Assembly: GCA_032906705.1 (NCBI GenBank)
Contig: JAJTZC010000040.1
Coordinates: 1-10,184, forward strand
DNA length: 10,184 nucleotides
From: DASPPF01 sp032906705
GTDB lineage: Archaea > Thermoproteota > Nitrososphaeria > Nitrososphaerales > Gagatemarchaeaceae
Direction: 5' to 3'
Shown here: piece after piece, positions 1-8,015 of the stretch
Layout: each line of letters opens with the position of its first letter
Position numbering within the stretch: position 1 is the stretch's first letter
Notes under the pieces: generated by a model
The model's input: only the letters and a program-made list of their open reading frames with translations
What the model was told of the DNA's origin: nothing
Databases searched by the model: none
Position numbers and translations under genes: made by a program

Positions 1-54
1 GAGAAACGCTTTACTCTCAAGCGCAAGCCAGGCCAGAACTGGATGCGCCAGTGA
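1..54 (+). CDS. C-terminal end of an unidentified gene (partial)
   Basis: Reading frame 1 is open from the window edge and gives 17 residues (EKRFTLKRKPGQNWMRQ) before TGA at 52-54. The stop overlaps the GTG start of elp3 in a GTGA arrangement, a typical sign of translational coupling, so this is probably the gene before elp3 in the same operon. The tail is basic. Too little is visible to name a family. Support is the four-base overlap and the absence of another explanation for these bases; it could still be an open frame by chance. Confidence 0.5.
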   Translation, partial: EKRFTLKRKPGQNWMRQ

Positions 55-1646
55 CGACCCAACAGCTTGCCCGTTTCTCTGAGGCAGCCTCGTGCTTGGC
101 GGACCGCATCGCCAGCGGAGAAATCGCATCCCGCGAAGGGCTGGAGAAGGCCAAGAGGGCAGTAGCGGTCGAGTTCGGGCTTGACAGGTACGTCACGAAC
201 TCCGAGGTGTACCAGTCTCTCAGGGAGCAAGAAAGGCCCGTCTTCCAAGAGATGCTGAGGGTCCATCCTCGCCGTAGCGGCTCAGGGATCGTCGTTGTAA
301 CAGCGTTTTCAGCCCCATTTTCCTGCCCCCACGGAACTTGCGTCTTCTGTCCGGGAGGCCCGAAGGAAGGAACGCCGCAGAGTTACATGCCCGACAGCCC
401 TGGGATGCGGACAGCTCTTGCCGTGAGCTTCGACCCGTTCCAACAGGTCCGCAGGTCACTCGCGAAGTACTCTGAGAACGGCCACGAGACATCCAAGGTG
501 GAAGCCATCATCGAAGGAGGAACCTTCATCGCCGTTCCACGGGAATATCAGGAATCCTTCGTCAAGGGTGTCTATGATGGGCTCAACGGCGGCACGGCGT
601 CCACCCTCGAGGAGGCACAGCTTGCAAACGAGTCCGCCGCCAGCCGCTGCGTGGGGCTCACCCTCGAATCCAAGCCCGACTGGTGCAGGCCGCAGGACAT
701 CGACTTGATGCTCGGCTACGGGATAACCAGGCTCGAGATAGGTGTGCAGAGCCTTCGCGACGCCACACTGAAGAGGAGCAACAGGGGACACAACGTCAAA
801 GACACGAAGGCTGCGTTCCAGGTTGCGAGAGACGCCGGTCTGAAGGTGACGGCGCACATGATGCCGGGGTTGCCAGGTGCGACCCCAGAGGATGACCTCG
901 AGGATCTTCGCAAGCTCTTCGGGGACGAATCTCTACGTCCGGACATGACAAAGCTCTACCCAACCCTTGTTGTCGGGGGCACCTCTCTCGAAAGGCAGTT
1001 CCGCTCAGGCCTGTATCGACCTTACGACCTCGAAACAGTCGTCGAGTTGCTCAGCGAGATGAAGAGGTTCGTCCCAGAATGGCACAGGATCATGAGGATC
1101 CAGCGCGAGATACCTGCAAGAGAAATCGAGGGTGGAGTGAAGAACGGGAATCTCAGGGAGATGGTTCTGGCTCGGGCGAGGGAGAAGGGGTTCTCCTGCC
1201 GATGCATAAGATGCAGGGAGGTGGCCTTGGGCGACCCTTCCGCTCTAGGCGAGGACGACGAATTGAAGATGACGACTGAAACATACAGAGCGTCGGGCGG
1301 GACTGAGGTCTTCTCTTCATACGAGTACCGTGAGAGCGGCAAGATCGCGGGGTTTGCCAGGCTGAGGGTCCCCTCAGAGCGGGCCCACCGTCGGGAAATC
1401 AGGAATTCGGGAGTCATTCGCGAGCTGCGAGTGTACGGGAGGGTCGTCGGGTTCGGCGCACGGCAGGCCAACGCCTGGCAGCACAAGGGGCTGGGTTCCT
1501 CGCTGATGGCGGAGATGGAGAAGGAGGCAAGAGAGGGCTTCGGTCTGACGCGCTTGCTCGTCACGAGCGCTGTCGGAACCCGCAACTACTACAGGAGGCT
1601 CGGGTACGAGAGGCTCGGACCTTACATGGCGAAGCGCGTATCGTGA
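51..1646 (+). CDS. elp3: Elp3-family tRNA uridine(34) carboxymethyl-modifying enzyme (radical SAM / acetyltransferase)
   Basis: 531 aa, full length for an archaeal Elp3. Enzymes of this family use acetyl-CoA and S-adenosylmethionine radical chemistry to place a carboxymethyl-type group on the wobble uridine of tRNA. Seen in the sequence: a radical-SAM cluster motif CX4CX2C (Cys92, Cys97, Cys100, followed by PGGPKEGTPQSY), a GGTF motif at 156-159, radical-SAM barrel segments such as LEIGVQS (228-234), a probable Zn-binding Cys trio (383, 385, 388), and a C-terminal GNAT domain (about 410-531) with WQHKGLGSSL at 476-485 and GTRNYYRRLGYE at 509-520. The GTG start at 51 overlaps the preceding stop by four bases and has no clear ribosome-binding site, suggesting coupled translation. 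All recognisable catalytic motifs are present, so it is probably active. The family is certain; the exact modification in this organism is inferred. Confidence 0.96.
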   Translation: MTTQQLARFSEAASCLADRIASGEIASREGLEKAKRAVAVEFGLDRYVTNSEVYQSLREQERPVFQEMLRVHPRRSGSGIVVVTAFSAPFSCPHGTCVFCPGGPKEGTPQSYMPDSPGMRTALAVSFDPFQQVRRSLAKYSENGHETSKVEAIIEGGTFIAVPREYQESFVKGVYDGLNGGTASTLEEAQLANESAASRCVGLTLESKPDWCRPQDIDLMLGYGITRLEIGVQSLRDATLKRSNRGHNVKDTKAAFQVARDAGLKVTAHMMPGLPGATPEDDLEDLRKLFGDESLRPDMTKLYPTLVVGGTSLERQFRSGLYRPYDLETVVELLSEMKRFVPEWHRIMRIQREIPAREIEGGVKNGNLREMVLARAREKGFSCRCIRCREVALGDPSALGEDDELKMTTETYRASGGTEVFSSYEYRESGKIAGFARLRVPSERAHRREIRNSGVIRELRVYGRVVGFGARQANAWQHKGLGSSLMAEMEKEAREGFGLTRLLVTSAVGTRNYYRRLGYERLGPYMAKRVS

Positions 1647-1892
1647 CCACATGCGCGAGTCAGGTTTAGGGTGGCCCCCCTGCTCGTCTCGATGAACCCA
1701 GTACGCGGAGACTGGGAGGGCAACTCGCGGGCAGTAGAGAAGTTCTAATCGGTGGCGAACTCCTGAAGGAACTCGGGTACGGCTGGAGAAACATTGACTC
1801 TCTCCGGTCGCAATTGAGTTGAGAGAGGGCGATTGCGTGTCGGCTCGCAGGCCAGCGTCGTGAACAAACCCAAGACTCCGCCGTTGTCGCGA
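1647..1892. other. Convergent intergenic region, no gene seen
   Basis: This 246-bp stretch lies between the 3' ends of elp3 (+) and the exporter operon (-), so both transcripts should end here. I see no convincing ORF, tRNA or long T-tract. There are two overlapping weak inverted repeats: a 7-bp stem pairing 1798-1804 with 1821-1827, and an 8-bp stem with one G-T pair joining 1809-1816 and 1830-1837. They cannot form at the same time. Either could help termination, but the case is weak. Confidence 0.4.
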
Positions 1893-2732
1893 CTAGGCGA
1901 GCCTTCTGTCGATTACCCCGTCCTTTCTAGCTTTCGTCTCGGCTTTCAAATAGACCCAGAGGCTTACGCCTAGAGCAATCAGCCCCCCGACAGCGCAGTA
2001 GAGCAGCGACGAGGCATATGCACCCGGGAGGTTGTAGATCAGGGCGTCCCTCGCCGCGGAGATGAACATCGTATAGGGAAGAGCGGCGGCCCCGATCGAG
2101 ACGGGCCAAGGAAGGATAGAAGGAGAGAAGAGAGCGCCAGAGAAGACCATCAGGAGCCCTGCGACGTACCCCGGAAGCGCCCACTCGAACTTACTTGCGT
2201 ACAGAGAATACGCCCCCAGCAGATAGCCCAGGCCTAGCGCGCCAGGTATGTTGACAAGGAGCGCGATTCCGAGCATGAGAGCAGAGACGGGGGTCACGAT
2301 GAGGGGAATCGTGGTGTGGAAGAATAATCCCAGGACATAGTAAGCGACGATCAAGGCGGCCACAGACGTAGTGGTCGAAATCAGGAACGCAGAGAGCGCC
2401 CTACCAGCAAGGTAGACTGCCGAGGAACGCGAAGTGATGTAGATGTGCGGAAAGACGCCGAGGTTCTTCCCCTCGGCAATCGCTTGGGTCGGCACCCACG
2501 CATAGGACGCGATGTGAGCGTACAGAGTCGAGCCCACGAGGACGTAGGCCAGCCTTGTCGGGTCGAAGAGCCCGGCCGCGCTCGAGCCGAACCAGTAGAT
2601 GATGGAGGTGGTCATCGCCGAAGCGATCGGTGCAACCGTGTCAAGGGTGAGCGCTGCGCCCGGCGTCGTCCACGATAGGTCGTGCTGAACTCCCATCCAC
2701 GCCGCTGCGAAGAGAGACCTGAAACTGATCAT
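1893..2732 (-). CDS. ABC-2 type transporter permease (second subunit)
   Basis: 279 aa, an integral membrane subunit of an ABC exporter. About six hydrophobic segments are visible (roughly 31-50, 60-80, 111-138, 146-175, 186-203, 240-262), the usual ABC-2 layout. The cytoplasmic stretch EGKNLGVFPHIYITSRSS (87-104) matches the conserved 'E..G....l..sP' region after the second membrane segment that contacts the ATPase. A frame open much further upstream exists, but the true start is the ATG at 2732: it overlaps the preceding permease stop as ATGA and has a GGTGAG ribosome-binding site (2739-2744) six bases upstream. It probably pairs with the upstream permease as a heterodimer. Substrate unknown; ABC-2 exporters move drugs, lipids, polysaccharides or peptides, and nothing here distinguishes these. 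Confidence 0.88.
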   Translation of the reverse strand: MISFRSLFAAAWMGVQHDLSWTTPGAALTLDTVAPIASAMTTSIIYWFGSSAAGLFDPTRLAYVLVGSTLYAHIASYAWVPTQAIAEGKNLGVFPHIYITSRSSAVYLAGRALSAFLISTTTSVAALIVAYYVLGLFFHTTIPLIVTPVSALMLGIALLVNIPGALGLGYLLGAYSLYASKFEWALPGYVAGLLMVFSGALFSPSILPWPVSIGAAALPYTMFISAARDALIYNLPGAYASSLLYCAVGGLIALGVSLWVYLKAETKARKDGVIDRRLA

Positions 2733-3538
2733 CTGATTCTCACCGTCACCGTTCCCTCGGACCTTCCCTTGTTCTCGAGAGCCTTCAGGGCGAAGGTCGA
2801 GAGATAGAGCAGGACCACTGCCATGACCGCGAGGGCAGCAAGGCTGGGCCACACCGACTCGAAGCCCTGGGAGAAGAACAGGGTCCTCCGCAGCGCGTCC
2901 ATGCCTATGGTGAGGGGGATGAATGAGGCGACCACCTGCAGTGCGAAGGGGAAGGGAGAGAAGCTGCCAATCGAAGGGAAGTAGATGCCTGAAAGCATCG
3001 AGACGGGTTCCTGCAGAACCTGATTGAGGGACTCGGCCTCCCTCCCATAGGCCAGGTAAAGCGATGAGAGACTCATGCCCAAAGCGTACAGAGAAACAAG
3101 GGTCAGTGCGAAGGTCAACGCGACAGCCAACCACGAAGCGGCAATAGGCGGATGGAAGAGCGCCCATCCAATCAGGGTCACGATTACAGCAGAAGGCACC
3201 GTTGCGATGATGCCCCCTAGGGACATCCCGATGAGTATGGCAGTGATGGACGCTGGCGAGGTAAGGTAAATCTCGAAGAGCCCCTCCTGCTTGTCCCAGT
3301 TGAACTGGCTCGCCATTGACCAGAGCACGTTGCCCCAGAACGATACCATGACTCCGCCCAGAATCGCGAAGCCCGTGTAGCTTGCGAGACCTGCGCTGAC
3401 ATAGAGCAGCGACAGCGCAAGAGAGGAGAGAACAGGGAACCCGAGATTGACGACTATCCAGAGAGGCTCGCCGAAGATACTCCAGAGCCGAACCATCGCC
3501 CTTGCCTTCATGGTCCGGAGCCAGGGTCTAGCCTCCAA
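2729..3538 (-). CDS. ABC-2 type transporter permease (first subunit)
   Basis: 269 aa from the chosen start. It has an N-terminal amphipathic basic stretch (RTMKARAMVRLWSIF) and about six hydrophobic segments. The coupling motif KQEGLFEIYLTSPAS is at 83-97, and the typical ABC-2 C-terminal region SGIYFPSIGSF...FIPLTIGMDALRRTL spans 183-220. The start is uncertain. I prefer TTG at 3538, because GGGAGG (3545-3550) sits six bases upstream and the overlap with the ATPase gene is only 11 bases. Alternatives are ATG at 3511 (16 bases after the ATPase stop, no ribosome-binding site) and TTG at 3574 (47-base overlap). All three keep every membrane segment. It ends in a four-base ATGA overlap with the next permease, so the two are probably made in equal amounts. 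Confidence 0.88.
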   Translation of the reverse strand: MEARPWLRTMKARAMVRLWSIFGEPLWIVVNLGFPVLSSLALSLLYVSAGLASYTGFAILGGVMVSFWGNVLWSMASQFNWDKQEGLFEIYLTSPASITAILIGMSLGGIIATVPSAVIVTLIGWALFHPPIAASWLAVALTFALTLVSLYALGMSLSSLYLAYGREAESLNQVLQEPVSMLSGIYFPSIGSFSPFPFALQVVASFIPLTIGMDALRRTLFFSQGFESVWPSLAALAVMAVVLLYLSTFALKALENKGRSEGTVTVRIR

Positions 3539-4526
3539 CTTGTTCCTCCCTCTCTTTGAATCCCCGGCCGACAAGTGCCACGAAGACCTCCTCCAGAGTC
3601 GCCGCCTTTCGCCATGATGCGACGACCCTGTGACCCATGCCTTCCATCGCCTTCAGAGCGCCTGCCGCCGCCGGGTCATTCTCGACTACGACCTGGACTG
3701 TGGATACTCCCCTCTCCTCGTCCGTTGTCGAGGTGAACCCCTTGACTCCCGCGACGTGAATGAGGACGTCGAGCGAGGCCGGGGGAGGTGACAGCTCCAT
3801 GACCAACGCGGGAGCGCCGAGGGACCTCTTCAGCGCCTCGGGTGTCCCCGACGCTATGATCTTGCCCTTGTCGATGATGGCGACCCTGTCGCAAATCGCG
3901 TCGACCTCTGTCATGTTGTGGCTCGCGACTATGATTGTCCTCCCCTCCTTCTTCGCCTGGTTCTTGAGGAACTCCCTGATGCTGAGGGCTGTCATGACGT
4001 CGAGCCCTATGGTGGGCTCGTCCAGGAAGACGACCCTGGGGTCGTTTATGAAAGCCCGGGCGATTGTCGCCCTTTGCCTGTATCCGGTTGAGAGGGCGTA
4101 GAACTTCCTCTCAAGGTACTTCGTCAAGCCTAGCATCTCTCCCAGCTCGCTGATTCGCTTCTCGGCCACCTCGCCTGAAAGCCCGTAGAGTTGCGAGAAG
4201 AACCACAGGTTCATCTTCGCGCTGATGAAGTCGTAGCCCGCCTTCTCGGCCCCGCTCGCCATGTTGATGACCCGCCTCACCTTCTCTGGCTCTGTCGCGA
4301 CGTCGAATCCCATGACCTTGGCCCAGCCGCGAGTTGGGAGCAGGAGGGTTGACAGGATCCTGATCATCGTCGTCTTGCCCGCACCGTTGGGCCCGAGAAG
4401 GCCGAAGACCTCGCCCTCGTAGACCTTCAGGCCGACTCCGTCGAGAGCAACGACAGGTGCGCTCTTGCTTTTGAACTCCCTGGCGAGATCCGAAATCTCG
4501 ACGGTCACCTTTCTATCTGCGGCCAT
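3528..4526 (-). CDS. ABC-2 exporter ATP-binding subunit (DrrA-like)
   Basis: 332 aa. The ATPase drives export through the two permeases encoded just downstream. Walker A is GPNGAGKTT (45-53), the signature motif is the variant LSTGYRQR (145-152), Walker B is VVFLDEP (165-171), the D-loop is GLD (174-176) and the H-loop His is 203 (ASHNMTE). The usual Q-loop glutamine is not evident: the stretch INMASGAEKAGYDF (87-100) replaces the common 'VPQ' region, a variation also seen in some LSTG-type ABC-2 ATPases. A C-terminal extension of about 90 residues ends in TLEEVFVALVG (310-320), typical of DrrA-like subunits. The start is ATG at 4526, with GAGGAG (4534-4539) seven bases upstream. An in-frame TTG-type extension to 4676 would cross the promoter and add no domain. 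First gene of the leftward operon. Confidence 0.93.
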   Translation of the reverse strand: MAADRKVTVEISDLAREFKSKSAPVVALDGVGLKVYEGEVFGLLGPNGAGKTTMIRILSTLLLPTRGWAKVMGFDVATEPEKVRRVINMASGAEKAGYDFISAKMNLWFFSQLYGLSGEVAEKRISELGEMLGLTKYLERKFYALSTGYRQRATIARAFINDPRVVFLDEPTIGLDVMTALSIREFLKNQAKKEGRTIIVASHNMTEVDAICDRVAIIDKGKIIASGTPEALKRSLGAPALVMELSPPPASLDVLIHVAGVKGFTSTTDEERGVSTVQVVVENDPAAAGALKAMEGMGHRVVASWRKAATLEEVFVALVGRGFKEREEQVGG

Positions 4527-4573
4527 GCATAATCTCCTCTGGATTGCTCGAAGTGCCCCGTGCCAGTCTCGGC

Positions 4574-4584
4574 ATTTATCTTTT
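4574..4584 (-). promoter_or_regulatory. Possible TATA/BRE element for the ABC exporter operon
   Basis: On the minus strand this reads AAAAGATAAAT with CCC just upstream, the most A+T-rich patch before the ATPase gene. A start of transcription about 25 bases downstream would leave a leader of roughly 25 bases containing the GAGGAG ribosome-binding site. The match to an archaeal TATA box is moderate. Confidence 0.4.
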
Positions 4585-4643
4585 GGGTCGGCCCATTCAC
4601 GGACGACTGGATTCTTCCGCCTGAAGGGGCTGTATCGGGCAAC

Positions 4644-4651
4644 GGTTATAG
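4644..4651 (+). promoter_or_regulatory. Probable TATA box for gatDE (leaderless transcript)
   Basis: GGTTATAG is centred about 28 bases upstream of the gatD ATG at 4677. In Archaea transcription starts about 25 bases after the TATA box, so the message should begin at or within a few bases of the start codon. No ribosome-binding site is seen before gatD, which agrees with a leaderless transcript. Confidence 0.5.
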
Positions 4652-4676
4652 ACGGACACGGCGCGAAGCAGGTCAC

Positions 4677-5993
4677 ATGGAAGAGCTGGCCGGCTACAGG
4701 GGGAGCGCGCTCTCGTTCCTCAGGAAGGCCAGGACGAAGGTGGGCGACATACTTGAATTGTCTGCAGAGTGGGGAAAGGTCACTGGTGCGCTCGTACCGA
4801 GGTACGAGTACGACGACGATTCACACGTTGTGCTCAAGCTGCCTTCAGGATACAACGTGGGGTTGGAGGTCTCGAAGTTGAAGAGTGCCAGGGTCAAAGC
4901 GAAAGGGGAGAAACCCTCATTCAAGCCACCGCCCGCACCGAGGTCTAGGGCGCGTCTCCCGCGCGTCCTCATCTTAGGGACCGGAGGGACAATCGCAAGC
5001 AGGGTCGACTACAGGACCGGAGCCGTTCGGCCTGCCGTCTCCGCAGGCGAGCTGTACGCCCTCATCCCTGAGCTCTCCGAGATCGCGAAGGTAGAGCCCG
5101 AGATCCTCTTCAGCATCTACAGCGAGAACATGGAGCCGTCGCACTGGTCGAAGCTCGCGAGGCGGGTTGCGAGGGCCGTGGGCGAGGGCTTTGCCGGGGT
5201 GGTCATCACTCTTGGAACAGACACCTTGGGCTACACGGCCGCTGCGCTGAGCTTCGCCCTCGTTGGGGTCCCGATACCCGTGGTGCTTACGGCCGCCCAG
5301 AGGTCCTCCGACAGGCCATCTTCCGACGCAGCGACGAATTTGATCGGAGCCGTCTCGGTCGCGGCGAGGGCAGTCTTCTCAGGCGTCTATGTCGCGATGC
5401 ACATGAACGACAGCGACTCGGAGATAGCCATCCACAGGGGGACACGCGTGAGAAAGAACCACACCAGCGCCCGAGCAGCCTTCGAGTCGGTCGGCACTCC
5501 ACTAGCGGGGGTATGGCGGGACGGAGCGGTCCAAAATGCCGATGATTCCCTTCCGCCGAGGGGAAAGAGGACCCCGTTCAAGCCGAGGCTGAGGTTCGAG
5601 GGCAGGGTCGCGCTCCTGAAATTCTACCCCTCGATGCCGAAGCTGCTCATCGACACACTCCGCAGAGCTGGAATCAGGGCCATCGTGCTGGAAGGGAGCG
5701 GTCTCGGGCATGTCAACTCGAGAAACATCGCTGCGGTTCGCAGTTGCGTATCGAAAGGCCGTCTGGTCTTCATGACATCTCAGTGCGTACGCGGCAGGGT
5801 CGACATGAGAGTCTACGAAACAGGGAGGGACCTCCTCGCTGCGGGCGCGATACCATTGGAGGACATGTTGGCCGAGACCGCTCTTGTGAAGGCGATGTGG
5901 GCACTGGGTAATTCGAAGAACGCTGCGGAAGCGAGGCAGATGATGACGCGGAACCTCGCTGGCGAGATGACCCTACGAACGCTTCCGAAGTGA
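4677..5993 (+). CDS. gatD: Glutamyl-tRNA(Gln) amidotransferase subunit D (asparaginase-like)
   Basis: 438 aa, normal length for GatD. With GatE it converts Glu-tRNA(Gln) to Gln-tRNA(Gln), the archaeal route to glutaminyl-tRNA; GatD releases ammonia from the amide donor. The N-terminal GatD-specific beta domain (about 20-75, GDILELS...VVLKLPSGYN) is followed by an L-asparaginase type I fold. Catalytic residues are visible: Thr105 in GTGGTIAS, Thr181-Asp182 in TLGTDTLGYT, and Lys260 in RVRKNHTSARAAF. AAQRSSDRPSSDA (206-218) is also family-typical. The ATG at 4677 was chosen because it begins where GatD homology begins and fits the TATA spacing; the frame is open back to 4560 but those codons cross the promoter. 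The gene ends in a four-base GTGA overlap with gatE. Confidence 0.96.
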   Translation: MEELAGYRGSALSFLRKARTKVGDILELSAEWGKVTGALVPRYEYDDDSHVVLKLPSGYNVGLEVSKLKSARVKAKGEKPSFKPPPAPRSRARLPRVLILGTGGTIASRVDYRTGAVRPAVSAGELYALIPELSEIAKVEPEILFSIYSENMEPSHWSKLARRVARAVGEGFAGVVITLGTDTLGYTAAALSFALVGVPIPVVLTAAQRSSDRPSSDAATNLIGAVSVAARAVFSGVYVAMHMNDSDSEIAIHRGTRVRKNHTSARAAFESVGTPLAGVWRDGAVQNADDSLPPRGKRTPFKPRLRFEGRVALLKFYPSMPKLLIDTLRRAGIRAIVLEGSGLGHVNSRNIAAVRSCVSKGRLVFMTSQCVRGRVDMRVYETGRDLLAAGAIPLEDMLAETALVKAMWALGNSKNAAEARQMMTRNLAGEMTLRTLPK

Positions 5994-7897
5994 CCGACAT
6001 GGACCCGCAGTTTGACCCGGTCAAGATCAACCTGAAGGTGGGCCTGGAAATTCATCAGCAGCTCGCCTCAGCCAGGAAGCTCTTCTGCGGCTGTCCGGTT
6101 CTGAAATCTGAACAGCTTCCGCGCTCTTTCGAGAGGAGGCTGAGGCCCGCGCAGAGCGAAACGGGGCGCCTAGACCCGGCAGCCGTCTTCGAATTCGCCA
6201 AGGGCAAGCCCAACGTGTATCGGTGGAGCACAGAGTCCTCCTGCCTCGTCGAGGCTGACGAGGAGCCTCCCCACCCTTTGAACGAGGAAGCTGTCGATAT
6301 CGCCCTGCTCGTCTCCAGCATTCTTCATTCCAACGTCTTGGACGAGGTGCACGTGATGAGGAAGATTGTGATCGACGGGTCGAATACGACCGGCTTCCAG
6401 AGGACCGCCGTCCTGGCCCTCGGTGGCTACTTCGAGGTCAACGGCTCCAAGGTGGGGGTGCAGACAGTCACACTTGAGGAGGACGCAGCGAGGAGACTCG
6501 CGGACGACTCGAAAGCGAGGTACTTCGCCCTCGACAGGCTGGGGGTCCCCCTTGTCGAGGTCGCGCTCGACCCGGTCACGGGCACCCCCGAATACGTGGG
6601 CGAGGTCGCCCTGCACCTCGGAAGGGCTCTCCGTTCGACCGGCCGCGTCGCCCGCGGGCTGGGCACAATCAGGCAGGACCTGAACGTCTCGGTGATGGGA
6701 GGCAAGGTCGTAGAGGTGAAGGGAGTCCAGAAGTTGAACCTCATCCCGAAGGTCGTGGCCTACGAAGCCGGTCGCCAGATGGGTCTCATCAAGCTGGCCG
6801 AGGAGCTCGCCAAGAGGGGTGTCGCGAAGGCCAAGATCTCCTCGCGAGAAGTCTCCGAAGTCTTGAAGGGCACCTCGTGCGGCGTGCTCCTGAGGGCCCT
6901 GAAGTCGGGGGAGAAGATAGTCTGCGTGTCGGCAGAAGGGTTCGCTGGTCTACTTGGGTTCGAGCCGTTCCCTGGGATTAGGCTCGGCAAGGAACTCGCC
7001 GAAGTGGCGAGGGCCAACTCGCTCGGCGGGGTCATTCACTCAGATGAGTTTGCAAGGCAAGGAATAGCGGCGCTAGAGGAGGAAGCTCTCAAACAGGAAC
7101 TCGGATGCGGGAAGGACGCGGGACTCGTCCTCCTTGCAGGAGACGACGAACGGGTCAACAAGACAGTCGGCCTGATCAAGCAGAGACTGGAGCAGGCGTT
7201 GGACGGCGTCCCGGCGGAGACGCGGGCCCCCACAGATGAGGGAGAGACCAGGTTCATGCGGCCCCGTCCCGGTGCGCAGAGGATGTACCCGGAGACCGAC
7301 ATCCCTGACATCGTCATCACGGAAGAGCAGCTACGGGCGACTTCCAGGATTGTTCCTGAACAATGGCGGTCCAGGGTCAGGCGCTACGAGACGAAGTACT
7401 CGCTCAGCGCGGACATGGCCCTGAAGGTCTACGATTCCGACAGGGCTCCCCTGTTCGAGAGGCTGGCGAAGGGACTGGGCCTAGAGGCTTCAGTGGTTGC
7501 CTCGATGCTCGTCGACCTGCCCGCTCGGCTCGCGAGGGAAGGCCTGGAAGAAGAGGCGATTGGAAACAGCCTTCTGGAAGAGGTGCTCGTGGCCGTGGCC
7601 GACAAAAGGCTGGCAAAGGAGGCAGCGCCGGACGTGGTTCGGATGGTCGCGAGGGGAGATGCGGAGAGCGTGAGGTCCGCCGTGGCCAGGATGGGCTTGA
7701 GGCCGATGGATGAGAGAGAGCTGGAGAATCTGATAGAAAGTGTAATCGAGGCGGAGGCCAAGCTCGTTGCTGAGAGCGGTGAGGAGGCGTTCTCAGCGCT
7801 GATGGGAGAGGTAATGCGGCAGGCGCGGGGGAAGGTCGACGGCCAACTGGTCAGCCGTCTGCTCCTCCGAAAGCTCAGGGGGAGACGCGGGCCGTAG
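5990..7897 (+). CDS. gatE: Glutamyl-tRNA(Gln) amidotransferase subunit E
   Basis: 635 aa, full length. GatE is the GatB-related subunit that binds tRNA(Gln), activates the glutamyl group with ATP and transfers the ammonia supplied by GatD. Seen: the GatB-family N-terminus KVGLEIHQQL (16-25), Cys33 and Cys35 in KLFCGCP and Cys85 as likely metal ligands, the signature IDGSNTTGFQRT (128-139), TIRQDLNVSV (226-235), an AspRS-type inserted domain in about 295-405 that marks GatE rather than GatB, RPGAQRMYPETDIPDI (426-441), and a YqeY-like helical tail ending GKVDGQLVSRLLLRKLRG (614-631). GTG at 5990 overlaps the gatD stop (GTGA); ATG at 5999 is an almost equally good start. Neither has a ribosome-binding site, so translation is probably coupled to gatD. 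Confidence 0.96.
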   Translation: MTDMDPQFDPVKINLKVGLEIHQQLASARKLFCGCPVLKSEQLPRSFERRLRPAQSETGRLDPAAVFEFAKGKPNVYRWSTESSCLVEADEEPPHPLNEEAVDIALLVSSILHSNVLDEVHVMRKIVIDGSNTTGFQRTAVLALGGYFEVNGSKVGVQTVTLEEDAARRLADDSKARYFALDRLGVPLVEVALDPVTGTPEYVGEVALHLGRALRSTGRVARGLGTIRQDLNVSVMGGKVVEVKGVQKLNLIPKVVAYEAGRQMGLIKLAEELAKRGVAKAKISSREVSEVLKGTSCGVLLRALKSGEKIVCVSAEGFAGLLGFEPFPGIRLGKELAEVARANSLGGVIHSDEFARQGIAALEEEALKQELGCGKDAGLVLLAGDDERVNKTVGLIKQRLEQALDGVPAETRAPTDEGETRFMRPRPGAQRMYPETDIPDIVITEEQLRATSRIVPEQWRSRVRRYETKYSLSADMALKVYDSDRAPLFERLAKGLGLEASVVASMLVDLPARLAREGLEEEAIGNSLLEEVLVAVADKRLAKEAAPDVVRMVARGDAESVRSAVARMGLRPMDERELENLIESVIEAEAKLVAESGEEAFSALMGEVMRQARGKVDGQLVSRLLLRKLRGRRGP

Positions 7898-7915
7898 CCC
7901 CTTGGGGCTTTCTCT
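7896..7915 (+). terminator. Terminator-like hairpin after gatE
   Basis: AGCCC (7896-7900) pairs with GGGCT (7905-7909) around the loop CTTG, followed by the pyrimidine run TTCTCT before the sequence breaks into Ns. The stem begins inside the gatE stop codon. A GC hairpin plus T-rich tail is more bacterial than archaeal in style, but it is placed where the gatDE message should end. What follows is hidden by the gap. Confidence 0.5.
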
Positions 7916-8015
7916 NNNNNNNNNNNNNNNNNNNNNNNNNNNNNNNNNNNNNNNNNNNNNNNNNNNNNNNNNNNNNNNNNNNNNNNNNNNNNNNNNNNNN
8001 NNNNNNNNNNNNNNN
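7916..8015. other. Assembly gap (100 Ns)
   Basis: Exactly 100 unknown bases, the conventional size for a scaffold gap of unknown length. The true distance between gatE and the genes to the right is therefore not known. The broken endonuclease-like frame described next runs into it. Confidence 0.97.

Noticed and set aside
456..857. Minus-strand open frames inside elp3, including a 187-codon frame at 1022-1585
   Set aside because: No recognisable domain; they are antisense shadows expected in GC-rich coding sequence.
1660..1790. Possible C/D box small RNA (CGATGAA and CTGA-like boxes)
   Set aside because: The boxes match poorly and there is no terminal stem or second box pair at proper spacing.
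2733..3167. 145-codon N-terminal extension of the second permease
   Set aside because: It overlaps the first permease, whose membrane segments are clear. The ATGA overlap and ribosome-binding site fix the start at 2732.
4560..4676. 39-codon extension of gatD
   Set aside because: It crosses the TATA box and lies outside GatD homology.
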